DNA of 64,000 nt, taken from contig JAUYCF010000012.1 in NCBI GenBank assembly GCA_030692355.1, positions 1 through 64,000 of the forward strand, written 5' to 3'. Position numbers and translations under genes: made by a program. The notes under the pieces are model-generated. The model saw only the letters and a program-made list of their open reading frames with translations. It did not search any database and was not told the DNA's origin. Below, piece by piece: positions 1 through 9,027 of this stretch; within the stretch, counting starts at the first letter, position 1, and every line of letters begins with the position of its first letter. The DNA comes from Thiobacillus sp. Lineage in GTDB: Bacteria > Pseudomonadota > Gammaproteobacteria > Burkholderiales > Thiobacillaceae.

Positions 1-1
1 C

Positions 2-823
2 AAGGCGATGGGCATCAAGCTGTCGATCGACGATTTCGGCACCGGCTATTCGAGCCTGAGCTATCTCAAGCGCTTCCCGATCGACACGCTGAAGATCGAC
101 CAGTCGTTCGTGCGCGACATCACCACCGACCCGGACGACGCAGCGATCGCCAAGAGCATCATTTCCATGGCGCACGACATGCAGCTCAGGGTGATCGCCG
201 AGGGGGTCGAGACCGAAGAGCAGAAATCCTTCCTGCGGCAGCGCCGATGCGACGAGATGCAGGGGTACTTCTTCAGCAGACCGGTGCCGGCAGCGGAATT
301 TGAAAAGCTCCTCAGGGAGGGCCGCAGCATGCCGGTGGACGACAGCGCCGCGGGGCTTGGCCAGCGCACCCTGCTGCTGCTCGATGACGAGGAAAACATC
401 CTGACTTCGCTGATGCGTCTGCTGCGCCGCGATGGCTACAAGATCCTCAAGGCAACCAGCGCCGCCGCGGCCTTTGAACTGCTGGCGGCTCATCCGGTCG
501 GGGTCATCGTCTCCGACCAGCGCATGCCGGAAATGGATGGCGTAGAGTTCCTGCGCCGTGTCAAACGCCTCTACCCCGACACCGTGCGCATGGTGCTGTC
601 CGGCTACACCGACCTGAAAAGCGTGACCGATGCAATCAACGAAGGCGCGGTCTACAAGTTTCTCACCAAGCCGTGGGACGATGAACTGCTGCGCGCAAAC
701 ATCCAGGAAGCCTTCCAGCACCACGATCTGACCCAGGATAACCAGCGGCTCGGCGACGAGATGGCCTCGATCAGCGAGGAATTGAACCGCGCCAAGCGCG
801 AACTTGAAATGCGCGCGACGTAG
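2..823 (+). CDS. EAL-REC protein (c-di-GMP phosphodiesterase C-terminus plus receiver), 5' truncated
   Basis: The frame is open to the window edge, so the start lies upstream. Counting from the ATG at 8, residues 1-105 are the end of an EAL phosphodiesterase domain, recognised by DDFGTGYSSL, a KID motif and AEGVET. Residues 119-236 are a receiver domain with an acidic DDEEN start, phospho-acceptor D170 in VSDQRMPEMDG and the K221-P-W signature. This receiver subtype usually accompanies HD-GYP proteins. A short charged coil ends the protein. EAL domains hydrolyse c-di-GMP to pGpG; the EVL/EAL metal motif itself is outside the window, so activity cannot be judged. It heads a run of signalling genes on the same strand. 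Confidence 0.9.
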   Translation, partial: KAMGIKLSIDDFGTGYSSLSYLKRFPIDTLKIDQSFVRDITTDPDDAAIAKSIISMAHDMQLRVIAEGVETEEQKSFLRQRRCDEMQGYFFSRPVPAAEFEKLLREGRSMPVDDSAAGLGQRTLLLLDDEENILTSLMRLLRRDGYKILKATSAAAAFELLAAHPVGVIVSDQRMPEMDGVEFLRRVKRLYPDTVRMVLSGYTDLKSVTDAINEGAVYKFLTKPWDDELLRANIQEAFQHHDLTQDNQRLGDEMASISEELNRAKRELEMRAT

Positions 824-1029
824 AAGAATAGCCAGACACAACGTCGACGCATTTCAGGTTTCGCAGGAAATGTTCGCGTATCTGCCAGCACTGCACCGGT
901 CTGGGGACTGAGCCGGATCAATTTTTTCCTTCCTCTACCGTTATACAGCCATGCTGTCGCGCCATGACAGACCCCAGGCGGGATTTGCCGAGCGCCATGG
1001 CACGCGATGAATGTAAGAAGGGAAAATCA

Positions 1030-2412
1030 ATGCCGTTCGAGAACATGGCCAAACTTTCCTGGATCTACGACCTCTACCGGTTGGGCCAGGACAGCGCGCC
1101 ACGTGAAAAACCCGCCGAGGTCCAGCGGCGGATTCTGGAGCACATCGTGCAGGGGATCGGCGCGGACACTGGCTCGCTCTCGGTGCGCGCGGACGTTGGG
1201 GATGAACTGGTGCTCACCGCCAGGATCGGTTTGCCGCCGCAGGCTATCGGCATGCAGATCAAGAAAGGACAGGGCGTAATCGGCTGGGTGCTGGAGCATG
1301 CAGAACCGGTTCTGCTGACAGACGACCCCGCCAAGGACCCACGTTTCAAGGACTACGAACCTTGCCGCGAATCAACCGAGCCGGGCTCATCCATCTGCTG
1401 GCCGCTCAAGCAGGAAAACTGCCTGATCGGCACCTTGTGCGTGAATCGCAAGGCGGGCAGCCCGCCTTTCACCGAGGCGGACATGGCGCACGGCAGCGTC
1501 CTGGTCAACATGGTTTCCATCGTTATCGAGAACACGCGCCTGCACCAGGAGCAGGCGGCCCGTATCCAGTCGCTGTCGGACATGAACAAAAAGCTTGCGG
1601 AGGCGCAGGGTCAATTGCTGCAATCGGAAAAGATGGCCTCGATCGGCCATTTGGCGGCGGGCGTGGCGCACGAGATCAACAACCCGATCGGTTTTGTGTA
1701 CTCCAATCTGGGCTCGCTGGAAAAATACATCAAGGAGCTTTTTGCGGTACTGGACGGCTACGAACAGGCGCAGGGAGACCCGGCCAAACTGGCCGAAGTG
1801 GAGGCGCTCAAGAAGAAAGTGGACATGGGTTACCTGAAAGAAGATGTGCCGGCCCTGATGAACGAATCCAGAGACGGCATCAGCCGGGTGAAGAAGATCG
1901 TGCAGAACCTGAAGGATTTCTCCCACGTCGACACCTCGAACGAACTGCAGTGGACCAATCTGCACTCGGGAATCGACTCCACCCTCAACATCGTGTGGAA
2001 TGAAATCAAATACAAGGCCGAAGTGAACAAGACATACGGCGACATACCCGACATCAAATGCCTGCCATCGGAACTCAACCAGGTATTCATGAACATGCTG
2101 GTCAACGCCGCGCACGCCATCGATGAGCGCGGTGTGATCACCATCCGCACCGGACGGGAAGGCGACCAGGTGTGGGTGGAAATTGCCGATAACGGCAAGG
2201 GAATTAAAGCAGAACACATCAAGCGCATCTTCGACCCCTTCTTTACCACCAAGCCGGTTGGCAAGGGCACGGGGTTGGGGCTGTCGCTGTCGTACAGCAT
2301 CGTGCAAAAGCACAACGGGCACATCGACGTGAACAGCGAAGTGGGCAAGGGAACGGCGTTCCGGGTATGGCTGCCGATTCAACAGGAAGAAATCGGAGAG
2401 GCGAGGAAATAA
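1030..2412 (+). CDS. GAF-domain sensor histidine kinase
   Basis: Cytoplasmic two-component kinase. A GAF domain occupies roughly residues 30-170, followed by a coiled coil, a HisKA dimerisation domain with the H-box GVAHEINNPIG (His about residue 214) and a HATPase_c domain with the N-box (MLVNAAHAID), DNGKGI and GTGLGLSLS motifs. The frame is open to an ATG at 964, but I chose 1030 because AAGAAGGG lies at a proper distance just before it and the upstream residues are not domain-like. No transmembrane segment is seen. With the receivers downstream (2967, 4310, 6799) it is a plausible phosphodonor; which receiver it serves cannot be read from the sequence. Confidence 0.92.
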   Translation: MPFENMAKLSWIYDLYRLGQDSAPREKPAEVQRRILEHIVQGIGADTGSLSVRADVGDELVLTARIGLPPQAIGMQIKKGQGVIGWVLEHAEPVLLTDDPAKDPRFKDYEPCRESTEPGSSICWPLKQENCLIGTLCVNRKAGSPPFTEADMAHGSVLVNMVSIVIENTRLHQEQAARIQSLSDMNKKLAEAQGQLLQSEKMASIGHLAAGVAHEINNPIGFVYSNLGSLEKYIKELFAVLDGYEQAQGDPAKLAEVEALKKKVDMGYLKEDVPALMNESRDGISRVKKIVQNLKDFSHVDTSNELQWTNLHSGIDSTLNIVWNEIKYKAEVNKTYGDIPDIKCLPSELNQVFMNMLVNAAHAIDERGVITIRTGREGDQVWVEIADNGKGIKAEHIKRIFDPFFTTKPVGKGTGLGLSLSYSIVQKHNGHIDVNSEVGKGTAFRVWLPIQQEEIGEARK

Positions 2413-2513
2413 CCGGGATGGGGACGTGGCAGCGGGCAATGTCGGCAAAGTGTTGCCGACCTACGGCCAGATGAAATTTGAAAGGCGTAATGGCCAGCGA
2501 CCTGAAAATGATT

Positions 2514-2629
2514 CTATTGATCCGGCACGAATTAAACATGACTACCGTTCGCCCTGAGCCTGTCGAAAGGCTGTGCTTCGACAGGCTCAGCACGAACGAA
2601 CTCACGGATAAATCTGGCCGGATCAATAG
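2514..2629. repeat. MITE-like element A with perfect 13-bp terminal inverted repeats
   Basis: CTATTGATCCGGC at 2514-2526 is exactly inverted as GCCGGATCAATAG at 2617-2629. Nested inside is a second palindrome, 2546-2598, built around CCTGTCGAAAGG and CTTCGACAGG. The ends abut element B directly. No coding potential; likely a non-autonomous mobile repeat. The GCCGGATCAAT end motif recurs near 912 and 59221. Confidence 0.7.
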
Positions 2630-2765
2630 TGTAGTGCTGCACTCTTGGCGGCACTTATGTGCAATCCCTTGTAGGTCGGGCTTCAGCCCGACATGTCGGG
2701 TTAAAACCCGACCTACGAGGCCGTTATTACATGGCTATAAGTTCCAAACAGAATGCAACACTACA
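2630..2765. repeat. MITE-like element B carrying a REP palindrome
   Basis: TGTAGTGCTGCACTC (2630-2644) is matched in inverted orientation by GAATGCAACACTACA (2751-2765), 13 of 15 positions. The interior holds the REP at 2671-2716. It begins at the base after element A ends and stops three bases before element C. Confidence 0.6.
2671..2716. repeat. REP palindrome (GTAGGTCGGG family)
   Basis: Two palindromic arms: GTCGGGCTTCAGCCCGAC-type and GTCGGGTTAAAACCCGAC-type, joined head to tail and bounded by GTAGGT and ACCTAC. The first 22 bases are the exact reverse complement of 60018-60039, and the second arm matches 59521-59573, which flank a REP-associated transposase gene. This is evidence that the family was mobilised by that transposase type. 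Confidence 0.85.
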
Positions 2766-2768
2766 CCA

Positions 2769-2944
2769 GGGAGACGCTGATTAATCCGTCTTTGCGAGGA
2801 GCGCCTTTAGGCGCGAGGCCACTGGCCGTGGCGGGACGCGGCAAACCAGAAATTCCTGCTTAATCAATGCGCTGGATTGCCGCGCGAGTTTATGCCCTCT
2901 GGGTGCTCGCAATGACTGCCATATCGAATTAATCAGTGTTTCCC
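2769..2944. repeat. MITE-like element C (GGGARRCRCTGATTAAT ends)
   Basis: GGGAGACGCTGATTAAT at 2769-2785 is inverted as ATTAATCAGTGTTTCCC at 2928-2944 (15 of 17 match). The interior carries the TTGCGAGGAGCG...CTCGCAATGAC palindromic core also found at 14091-14230, 42013-42112 and 56591-56676. A second full copy with related ends is at 56571-56704. Confidence 0.7.
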
Positions 2945-2966
2945 TAGAGGCTCATAAGACAAGGCT

Positions 2967-4307
2967 ATGACAGGCATACTACAAACCGCAATGCAACCCG
3001 AAGCACAGGAAGTGCTGGAAGCACAGGCAACCCTCCTGCTTGTCGACGATGAGGCCAACATCCTGTCGGCCCTGAAGCGCTTGTTTCACCCCTCGGGCTA
3101 CCGCATTTTAACGGCGGAATCCGGCAAGGCCGGACTGGGCATCCTGGAACGGGAGAAGGTCGACCTGATCATTTCCGACATGCGCATGCCGGAAATGACC
3201 GGGGCGCAGTTCCTCGAACAGGCACGCGCCAGGTGGCCCGATAGCGTGCGCATTCTGCTTACCGGGTACGCCGACATCACCGCCACCATCGACGCCATCA
3301 ACAAGGGGCGGATCTACCGCTACATCTCCAAGCCGTGGGAAGACCACGACATGATCCTGCTGGTCAGGCAGGCGCTTGAACGCAAAGCGCTGGAGCAGGA
3401 AAAAAAGCGGCTGGATGCGCTGACGCAGTGGCAGAACGAGGAGCTCAAGGAGCTCAATAGCAGCCTGGAGCGGAAGGTGCAGGATCGAACGGCCGAGTTG
3501 CAACAGGCCATGGACTTTCTCAATCTGGCCCATGAGAAGCTGAAAAAGGGCTTTCTCACTTCCATCCATGTGTTTTCCAATCTGATCGAGTTGCGCGAGG
3601 GCGCGGCCGCCGGGCATTCCCGACGCGTGGCCGATCTCGCCCGCAAGATCGCTCTGCACATGGATTTATCCGTATCGGAGACGCAGGACGTGCTCATCGC
3701 CGGCCTGCTTCACGACATCGGCAAGTTTGCCCTGCCGGACAAGCTGCTGCAAAAACCATTCGGCGCACTGACCCCCGAGGAGCGTGCCGAAGTCGTCAAG
3801 CATCCGGTGCTGGGCCAGGCCGCGTTGATGGCGCTGGAGCAACTGAAGGAAGCGGCCAGACTGATACGCAGCCACCACGAACGCTTCGACGGGATGGGTT
3901 ACCCGGATGGCCTGATCGGAACGGCCATTCCTCTGGGCGCGCGCATTCTGGCGCTGGCCAACGACTACGACGCGCTGCAGATCGGCACGCTGGCGAGCAG
4001 GCGCATGAGCGCGACGGAAGCCGGAAATTTCATCGAAGGCGAACGCGAAAAGCGCTACGACCCGAAGGTGGTAAACGCATTTCTCGGCGTCATGGGAATG
4101 GACGCGCATCCAGGGCCCGGACTGGCGGTGAGGCCGGGGCAGCTGAAGCCGGGCATGGTGCTGGCCCGCGATATCGTGACGCATGACGGGGTGATGCTGC
4201 TGTCGAAGGAATTCATACTGGATGAGAGCCTGATCGTGCAAATCCAGAATTTCGCAAAAACGGATAGCGTCCCCTTGACCATTTTCATCAACCCGGAGCG
4301 GAAATAA
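2967..4307 (+). CDS. REC-HD-GYP response regulator (c-di-GMP phosphodiesterase, RpfG type)
   Basis: Residues 22-138 are a receiver domain with phospho-acceptor D71 (LIISDMRMPEM) and the SKPW signature. A coiled coil at about 140-190 leads into an HD-GYP domain: catalytic H249-D250 in GLLHDIGKFALPDKLL, then HHE at 303-305 and DGMGYPDGL at 309-315. A C-terminal extension (about 375-446) follows. This is the full architecture of RpfG-class enzymes, which hydrolyse c-di-GMP to GMP when phosphorylated. All metal-binding motifs are present, so it should be active. It is separated from the next gene by only two bases, and sits with an EAL protein and a PilB fusion that could respond to c-di-GMP. Confidence 0.95.
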   Translation: MTGILQTAMQPEAQEVLEAQATLLLVDDEANILSALKRLFHPSGYRILTAESGKAGLGILEREKVDLIISDMRMPEMTGAQFLEQARARWPDSVRILLTGYADITATIDAINKGRIYRYISKPWEDHDMILLVRQALERKALEQEKKRLDALTQWQNEELKELNSSLERKVQDRTAELQQAMDFLNLAHEKLKKGFLTSIHVFSNLIELREGAAAGHSRRVADLARKIALHMDLSVSETQDVLIAGLLHDIGKFALPDKLLQKPFGALTPEERAEVVKHPVLGQAALMALEQLKEAARLIRSHHERFDGMGYPDGLIGTAIPLGARILALANDYDALQIGTLASRRMSATEAGNFIEGEREKRYDPKVVNAFLGVMGMDAHPGPGLAVRPGQLKPGMVLARDIVTHDGVMLLSKEFILDESLIVQIQNFAKTDSVPLTIFINPERK

Positions 4308-4309
4308 TC

Positions 4310-4864
4310 ATGCACCGAATCATGCTGGTCGACGACGAGCCGAATATCCTGAATGCGCTGCGGCGCACCCTCGGAACGCGGGTGACGGACGGGCACGATG
4401 TGTTTGAGATACACGTCGAAATTTTCAACCAGCCTGAAGCCGCGCTGGAACGGGCCCATGACGCGAAGTTCGATCTTGTGATGTCGGACTACCGCATGCC
4501 CGGCATGGACGGGGTGGCGTTCCTTAAATCCTTCCGCGCCCTGCAGCCCAACGCCGTGCGGCTGATCCTCAGTGGCTATGCCGACCTGGCCGCGGTAATC
4601 GGAGCCATCAACGAGGCCCAGATATACCGCTTCATCAACAAGCCATGGCAGGACTACGAGGTCGGCGCAACGCTCACACAGGCACTCGCGTTCCAGAATC
4701 TTCTGCTTGAAAACCAGCGCCTGGCGGACCTGGTTCGCGTACAGCAAGGAAAGCTTTCGCAGCAGGAACTGGAATTGCGCCGGCTCGAAGAAGAAACACC
4801 GGGCATCACGCAGGTCAAGTGGGGGCCGGATGGCGCCGTGCTGCTGTACGAAGAGGATTTCTGA
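4310..4864 (+). CDS. Stand-alone response regulator (receiver domain with C-terminal coil)
   Basis: A single receiver domain (about residues 2-135), DDEPNILNALRR start, phospho-acceptor D60 in LVMSDYRMPGMDG and NKPWQDYEV signature, followed by a charged coiled tail to residue 184. No DNA-binding or enzymatic output domain is present, so it probably works by protein-protein contact or as a phosphate shuttle. The stop is two bases downstream of the HD-GYP gene pattern of close packing: the GTPase gene follows after 13 bases. An insertion around residues 22-40 makes the receiver longer than usual between strand 1 and strand 2. Confidence 0.9.
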   Translation: MHRIMLVDDEPNILNALRRTLGTRVTDGHDVFEIHVEIFNQPEAALERAHDAKFDLVMSDYRMPGMDGVAFLKSFRALQPNAVRLILSGYADLAAVIGAINEAQIYRFINKPWQDYEVGATLTQALAFQNLLLENQRLADLVRVQQGKLSQQELELRRLEEETPGITQVKWGPDGAVLLYEEDF

Positions 4865-4877
4865 GCGCCCTTTCCCC

Positions 4878-5525
4878 ATGGCAGACATCGATGAAACAAA
4901 CCGCAAGATCACGCTCAAGCTGGTGTATTACGGACCCGCGATGAGCGGCAAGACGACCAATCTGATGCGTCTGCACGACCTGCTCGCGCCGGAACTCAAG
5001 GGCGACATCCTGACGCTGGAAACCCAGAACGATCGCACCCTGTTTTTCGATCTGCTGCCGCTGGGTTTTCTGACGCCCACGGGCTGGTTGATCAAGCTCA
5101 AGCTGTACACCGTTCCGGGCCAGGTGGTGCATGACGCGACGCGCAAGGCGGTACTCTCGCGCGCCGACGGCATGGTGTTCGTGGCGGATTCGCAGCGTAC
5201 CCAGAGTGTCAACAACTCGGAGTCGTTTCAGAACCTGGAGGAAAATGCACGGCGCGTGGGGCTGGATTTCGACAGCCTGCCCCTGGTGGTGCAGTTCAAC
5301 AAGCGCGACCTGCCGCGGATTCTTTCGGAAGAGGAGATCGAGGCGCGCTGGGCGCAGGCGCCGTGGCCGCTGACCTTCGCCTCGGCCCTCACCGGCGCGG
5401 GAGTTCGGGAAACCTTCGTGCGCCTGCTGGAGCAGGTCTATCCTCACGCCGACAGGCAATTTTCCCTGACCGAGGCGCATGGCATGAGCCAGGCCGCCTT
5501 CGTTCAGGCCGTCGCCGGAGCCTGA
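4878..5525 (+). CDS. mglA: MglA-like small Ras-type GTPase
   Basis: A 215-residue single-domain GTPase. P-loop GPAMSGKTT at 19-27, the MglA-typical G3 variant TVPGQ (78-82) and the G4 motif NKRD (141-144). MglA proteins set cell polarity and control type IV pilus and gliding machinery. The frame is open further upstream into the preceding receiver gene, but M at 4878 is where family similarity starts and it follows the previous stop by 13 bases. No MglB (roadblock) GAP gene is visible in the window. Its neighbour three genes on is a PilB-type ATPase, which supports a role in pilus positioning or activation. Confidence 0.9.
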   Translation: MADIDETNRKITLKLVYYGPAMSGKTTNLMRLHDLLAPELKGDILTLETQNDRTLFFDLLPLGFLTPTGWLIKLKLYTVPGQVVHDATRKAVLSRADGMVFVADSQRTQSVNNSESFQNLEENARRVGLDFDSLPLVVQFNKRDLPRILSEEEIEARWAQAPWPLTFASALTGAGVRETFVRLLEQVYPHADRQFSLTEAHGMSQAAFVQAVAGA

Positions 5526-5528
5526 CCG

Positions 5529-6749
5529 ATGGATATTCTGCCCGGCAGCTTCGACCGCGAATTCACCCTCAGCGAGCTTCTCGGCGGAATATCGCGAAAG
5601 AAACTGAGTGCGGCGCTGGCGACGCTTCTGGGCGCCGGTTTCCGCTTGTCCTCCAGCGCCGGCGAAGTGCTGGCGGGGACGACGGACGATCTTCCCGGAG
5701 GAGCGCGCGTGGCGGTGCGCCACGATCTCGAAGTCCTGGGGTGGCTGGAAGCGGCGGCCGCGGAGGACCAGGTTGGCGCAGCCGCGACGCTGCTGGAGTT
5801 GCTGCTGCACCAGGGTGCGCGCTATCACATGGCCTCGGCGCTTCATATCGAGGTCGTTCGCACGGACTATGAGGCGCTGCAGGACCAGTATGCGGCGCTG
5901 CAGGCTTCCGAGGCGCGCTATCGGGCGCTTTCGCAGCAATTGGAGGAGCGGGTGCAGCAGCAGGTCGGGGTGATCGAGACAGCCCAGCGCCAGCTGTACC
6001 AGGCGGAGAAAATGGCATCGATAGGGCAGCTGGCGGCGGGCGTGGCGCATGAGATCAACAATCCGATCGGTTTCATCCGCAGCAATCTGGGCACGGCGCG
6101 CGGCTACGTCGAACGTCTGCAGCAGTTCACGCCGGCGATTCGCGCCAATCCGCCCCTGGCCGAGGCCTGGAAACGGGCAGACATGGATTTCCTGATCGAG
6201 GATTTTGGCGCACTGCTGAAAGAAAGCATCGACGGCGCCGACCGGGTGGCGCGCATCGTTGCCGATCTCAAGGGGTTTTCCAACGTCGATCATGCCGAAG
6301 TGGAGGTCGTTGATTTGAACGACAGCCTGCGTTCAGTCTGCAATGTCGCCCATGCGCAGGTCAGCCCCAAGGCGGAAGTGGTCATGGATCTGGGCGAGTT
6401 GCCGCCGCTGCGCTGCCATGCGGGCCGGCTTAACCAGGTATTCCTCAGTCTGCTGCTCAATGCGGCACATGCCATGGATACGCGGGGCGAGATTCGTATC
6501 CGCAGCCGCCATGCCGGGAACGAGCTTCGCATCGAGTTCGCCGACACGGGACATGGCATTGCGCAGGACGTGCTGGAGCGAATTTTCGACCCGTTCTTTA
6601 CCACCCGCGACGTGGGCCAGGGAACAGGACTGGGGCTCACGGTCAGCCGCGATGTGATCGCCGCCCACGGCGGACGGATCGAAGTGCAAAGCGCGCCCGG
6701 CAAGGGCAGCGCGTTTACCGTAGTGCTTCCGGCGGACGGTCGCGCCTGA
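5529..6749 (+). CDS. Sensor histidine kinase with novel N-terminal region
   Basis: Residues 160-400 are a HisKA plus HATPase_c module: H174 in GVAHEINNPIG, N-box LLLNAAHAMD, DTGHGI and GTGLGLTVS motifs. A coiled coil at about 110-160 precedes it. The first 105 residues are an unassigned, leucine/alanine-rich segment with no PAS, GAF or membrane helix, starting MDILPGSFDREFTLSELL; it resembles a helical input or output adaptor rather than a ligand domain. Starts three bases after the GTPase stop, so co-translation with mglA is likely. It may couple GTPase state to the receivers around it (inference). Its kinase core is closely similar to that of the gene at 1030. Confidence 0.9.
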   Translation: MDILPGSFDREFTLSELLGGISRKKLSAALATLLGAGFRLSSSAGEVLAGTTDDLPGGARVAVRHDLEVLGWLEAAAAEDQVGAAATLLELLLHQGARYHMASALHIEVVRTDYEALQDQYAALQASEARYRALSQQLEERVQQQVGVIETAQRQLYQAEKMASIGQLAAGVAHEINNPIGFIRSNLGTARGYVERLQQFTPAIRANPPLAEAWKRADMDFLIEDFGALLKESIDGADRVARIVADLKGFSNVDHAEVEVVDLNDSLRSVCNVAHAQVSPKAEVVMDLGELPPLRCHAGRLNQVFLSLLLNAAHAMDTRGEIRIRSRHAGNELRIEFADTGHGIAQDVLERIFDPFFTTRDVGQGTGLGLTVSRDVIAAHGGRIEVQSAPGKGSAFTVVLPADGRA

Positions 6750-6798
6750 TGCCCGCCTTGTTTCCCAAACTGTCGGCAAAAATCACCCCCACAAAATC

Positions 6799-9027
6799 AT
6801 GAGCCGATACGCCGCCCTGTTTACCGGTAACGCGAGCGAAGAGCCGCTTCCCGAGGAGGCCTCAAGTCCCTACCGCATCCTGCTGGTGGACGACGAACCC
6901 AATGTCCTGAACGCCTTGCAGCGCGTGTTTCGCCAGGAAAACTATCAGGTTGTCACCGCCGGCAGCGGGCAGGAGGCGCTCGACCTGCTGCGCCGCGAAA
7001 CCTTTCACCTGATGATTTCCGACTACATGATGCCGGTCATGAACGGCGGCGAACTGCTGCGCCAGGCAAAGGCGCTGCACCCGGAACTGATCCGCATCAT
7101 GCTGACGGGGCATGCCGACACGGGCGCCATCATGGCGGCCATCAATGAGGGCGCGGTCTACAAGTTCATTCTCAAACCCTGGAACGACGATGACCTGCGG
7201 GTGACGGTCGCCCTGGCGCTCGAACAATCCGAGTTGATCGGCAAGAACAAGGCGCTGCAGCAGGAGAACGCGCACAAGTCGAAGGAAATCGCAGCCCTGT
7301 CAAAGCTGGCGGTGACCAACCGCAGCCAGATCGCGATCATGCTGAGCAATCGCAATCTTCTGAACGGCCAGCAGGTGCAGGAACTGCACCGCCTGCAGCA
7401 GCAGCGCAAGGAGCCGCTGATCAAGATCCTGCTTGAACGCGACTGGGTATCCGAGCGCGCGATCCGCGACATCCTGCGCAAGGACCTGCTGATCGAAGAA
7501 GTCTCCCTGCCGGAGATCCAGGTCGATCCCGCCGTGTCCGCGCTCATTCCGCAGAGTTTCTGCGAGCGGCAACTGGTGGTGCCGCTGCGCATCGACGGGC
7601 GGCGCCTGCTGCTGGCCATGGCGGATCCGCTGGACGCGGGTCTGCTCGACGACCTGCGCTTCGTGTCGGGGCTGGAAATCCAGCCGGTGATGGCCAACTT
7701 GTCGGCCATACAGACCAAGCTCGGCGAGATCTATGGCGCCCGTGAAGCGGTGGACTTCAGCGAGCTCGAAACCATCGTCGGGGGCGTCGACCCTTACGAG
7801 GGCATCGAGGTTGTCATCGAAGACGAAGCGGATACCTCGCTGGAGGAACTGCTGCGCGAAACGGAAGAGCCGCCGGCGATCCGTCTGGTCAACGCGATCA
7901 TTCTGGAGGCGATCCGGCTCGGTGCCAGCGACATTCATATCCAGCCGCGCACCAAGAGCGTGGTGGTGCGCTTGCGCATTGACGGCGTGCTGACAGACAA
8001 GATTCACATTCCCCACCACTTGCACCAGTCGCTGGTGTCGCGACTGAAGATCATGTCCGAACTGGACATCAGCGAGCGCCGCCGGCCCCAGGATGGCCGC
8101 ATCACCATCAAGTCCTCGCTGCGCATGGTCGACCTGCGCATATCGACGCTGCCAACCATCAACGGCGAAAAAATCGTGATGCGAATTCTGGATCGCAATT
8201 CCGCCATCCTCAACCTGGACACGCTTGGCTTTTCCGGCCAGGACCTGCCGCGGATTCTCAACCTGGTGGACAAGCCGCAGGGGATCATCCTGACAACCGG
8301 CCCCACCGGCAGCGGCAAAACCACAACGCTTTATGCGCTGTTGCAGCACAACGCAACGCCTGCCAAAAATTACGTGACCATCGAAGACCCCGTCGAGTAC
8401 TACATGGACATGGCGGGGCAGGTGCTGATCAAGGAAAAGATCGGACTGTCGTTTCCCGTGGTGATGCGCTCCATCCTGCGTCAGGATCCCGACGTCGTGC
8501 TGATCGGGGAAATCCGCGATTTTGAAACGGCGGAAGTGGCCTTCCATGCAGCGCTCACCGGACACCTGGTTTACTCCACCCTGCATACGAATTCGGCCAT
8601 CGCGACCCTCGCCCGCCTGTTCGACCTGGGACTGAAGCCCTACGTCATCACATCGGCGCTGGAAGGGATCGTCGCGCAGCGGCTGGTGCGCAAGATTTGC
8701 GAGCATTGCCGCGAGCCGGTGCAGCCCACGCCGGAACAGCGCCAGCGGCTGAGCGGCCTGTTTACCGCGGGTCAATTGCCGACCTTCCATGGCAAGGGCT
8801 GCAATCACTGCTACAACACCGGCTACCGCGGCCGGGTCGGCCTGTACGAAGTGCTGATTCCGGACGAAGAGTTACTGCATTTGATCACCAGCGACGGCAG
8901 CATCCGGGACATTAACCAGATGGCGAAGTCGAAGGGCATGAGAACCCTGCTCGACGACGCGCGCGAAAAGGTCGCGCAAGGCGTAACCACCATGGAAGAG
9001 GTTCTACGGGTGCTTGGCCCCCAGTAA
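6799..9027 (+). CDS. Receiver-MshEN-PilB/GspE fusion ATPase
   Basis: Residues 26-140 are a receiver domain (phospho-acceptor D75 in MISDYMMPV, LKPWNDDD signature). About 175-330 is a T2SSE_N/MshEN-type region, the module that binds c-di-GMP in some pilus ATPases. From about 370 to the end is a secretion/pilus assembly ATPase: Walker A GPTGSGKTTT at 501-510, an Asp box and Walker B around LRQDPDVVLIGEIRD, a His box (GHLVYSTLHT), and the zinc-binding CEHC...CNHC cysteines near the end. PilB/GspE proteins power pilus extension. A receiver fused to the front is unusual and suggests direct phosphorylation control. No pilin or other assembly gene is in the window. Confidence 0.93.
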   Translation: MSRYAALFTGNASEEPLPEEASSPYRILLVDDEPNVLNALQRVFRQENYQVVTAGSGQEALDLLRRETFHLMISDYMMPVMNGGELLRQAKALHPELIRIMLTGHADTGAIMAAINEGAVYKFILKPWNDDDLRVTVALALEQSELIGKNKALQQENAHKSKEIAALSKLAVTNRSQIAIMLSNRNLLNGQQVQELHRLQQQRKEPLIKILLERDWVSERAIRDILRKDLLIEEVSLPEIQVDPAVSALIPQSFCERQLVVPLRIDGRRLLLAMADPLDAGLLDDLRFVSGLEIQPVMANLSAIQTKLGEIYGAREAVDFSELETIVGGVDPYEGIEVVIEDEADTSLEELLRETEEPPAIRLVNAIILEAIRLGASDIHIQPRTKSVVVRLRIDGVLTDKIHIPHHLHQSLVSRLKIMSELDISERRRPQDGRITIKSSLRMVDLRISTLPTINGEKIVMRILDRNSAILNLDTLGFSGQDLPRILNLVDKPQGIILTTGPTGSGKTTTLYALLQHNATPAKNYVTIEDPVEYYMDMAGQVLIKEKIGLSFPVVMRSILRQDPDVVLIGEIRDFETAEVAFHAALTGHLVYSTLHTNSAIATLARLFDLGLKPYVITSALEGIVAQRLVRKICEHCREPVQPTPEQRQRLSGLFTAGQLPTFHGKGCNHCYNTGYRGRVGLYEVLIPDEELLHLITSDGSIRDINQMAKSKGMRTLLDDAREKVAQGVTTMEEVLRVLGPQ

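Larger units (their letters stand above)
2413..2966. other. Intergenic stretch filled by three adjacent palindromic elements
   Basis: I see no supportable gene here. Almost all of the stretch is three inverted-repeat elements lying end to end (2514-2629, 2630-2765, 2769-2944), each listed separately. Short open frames in it are read through these repeats. Confidence 0.8.
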
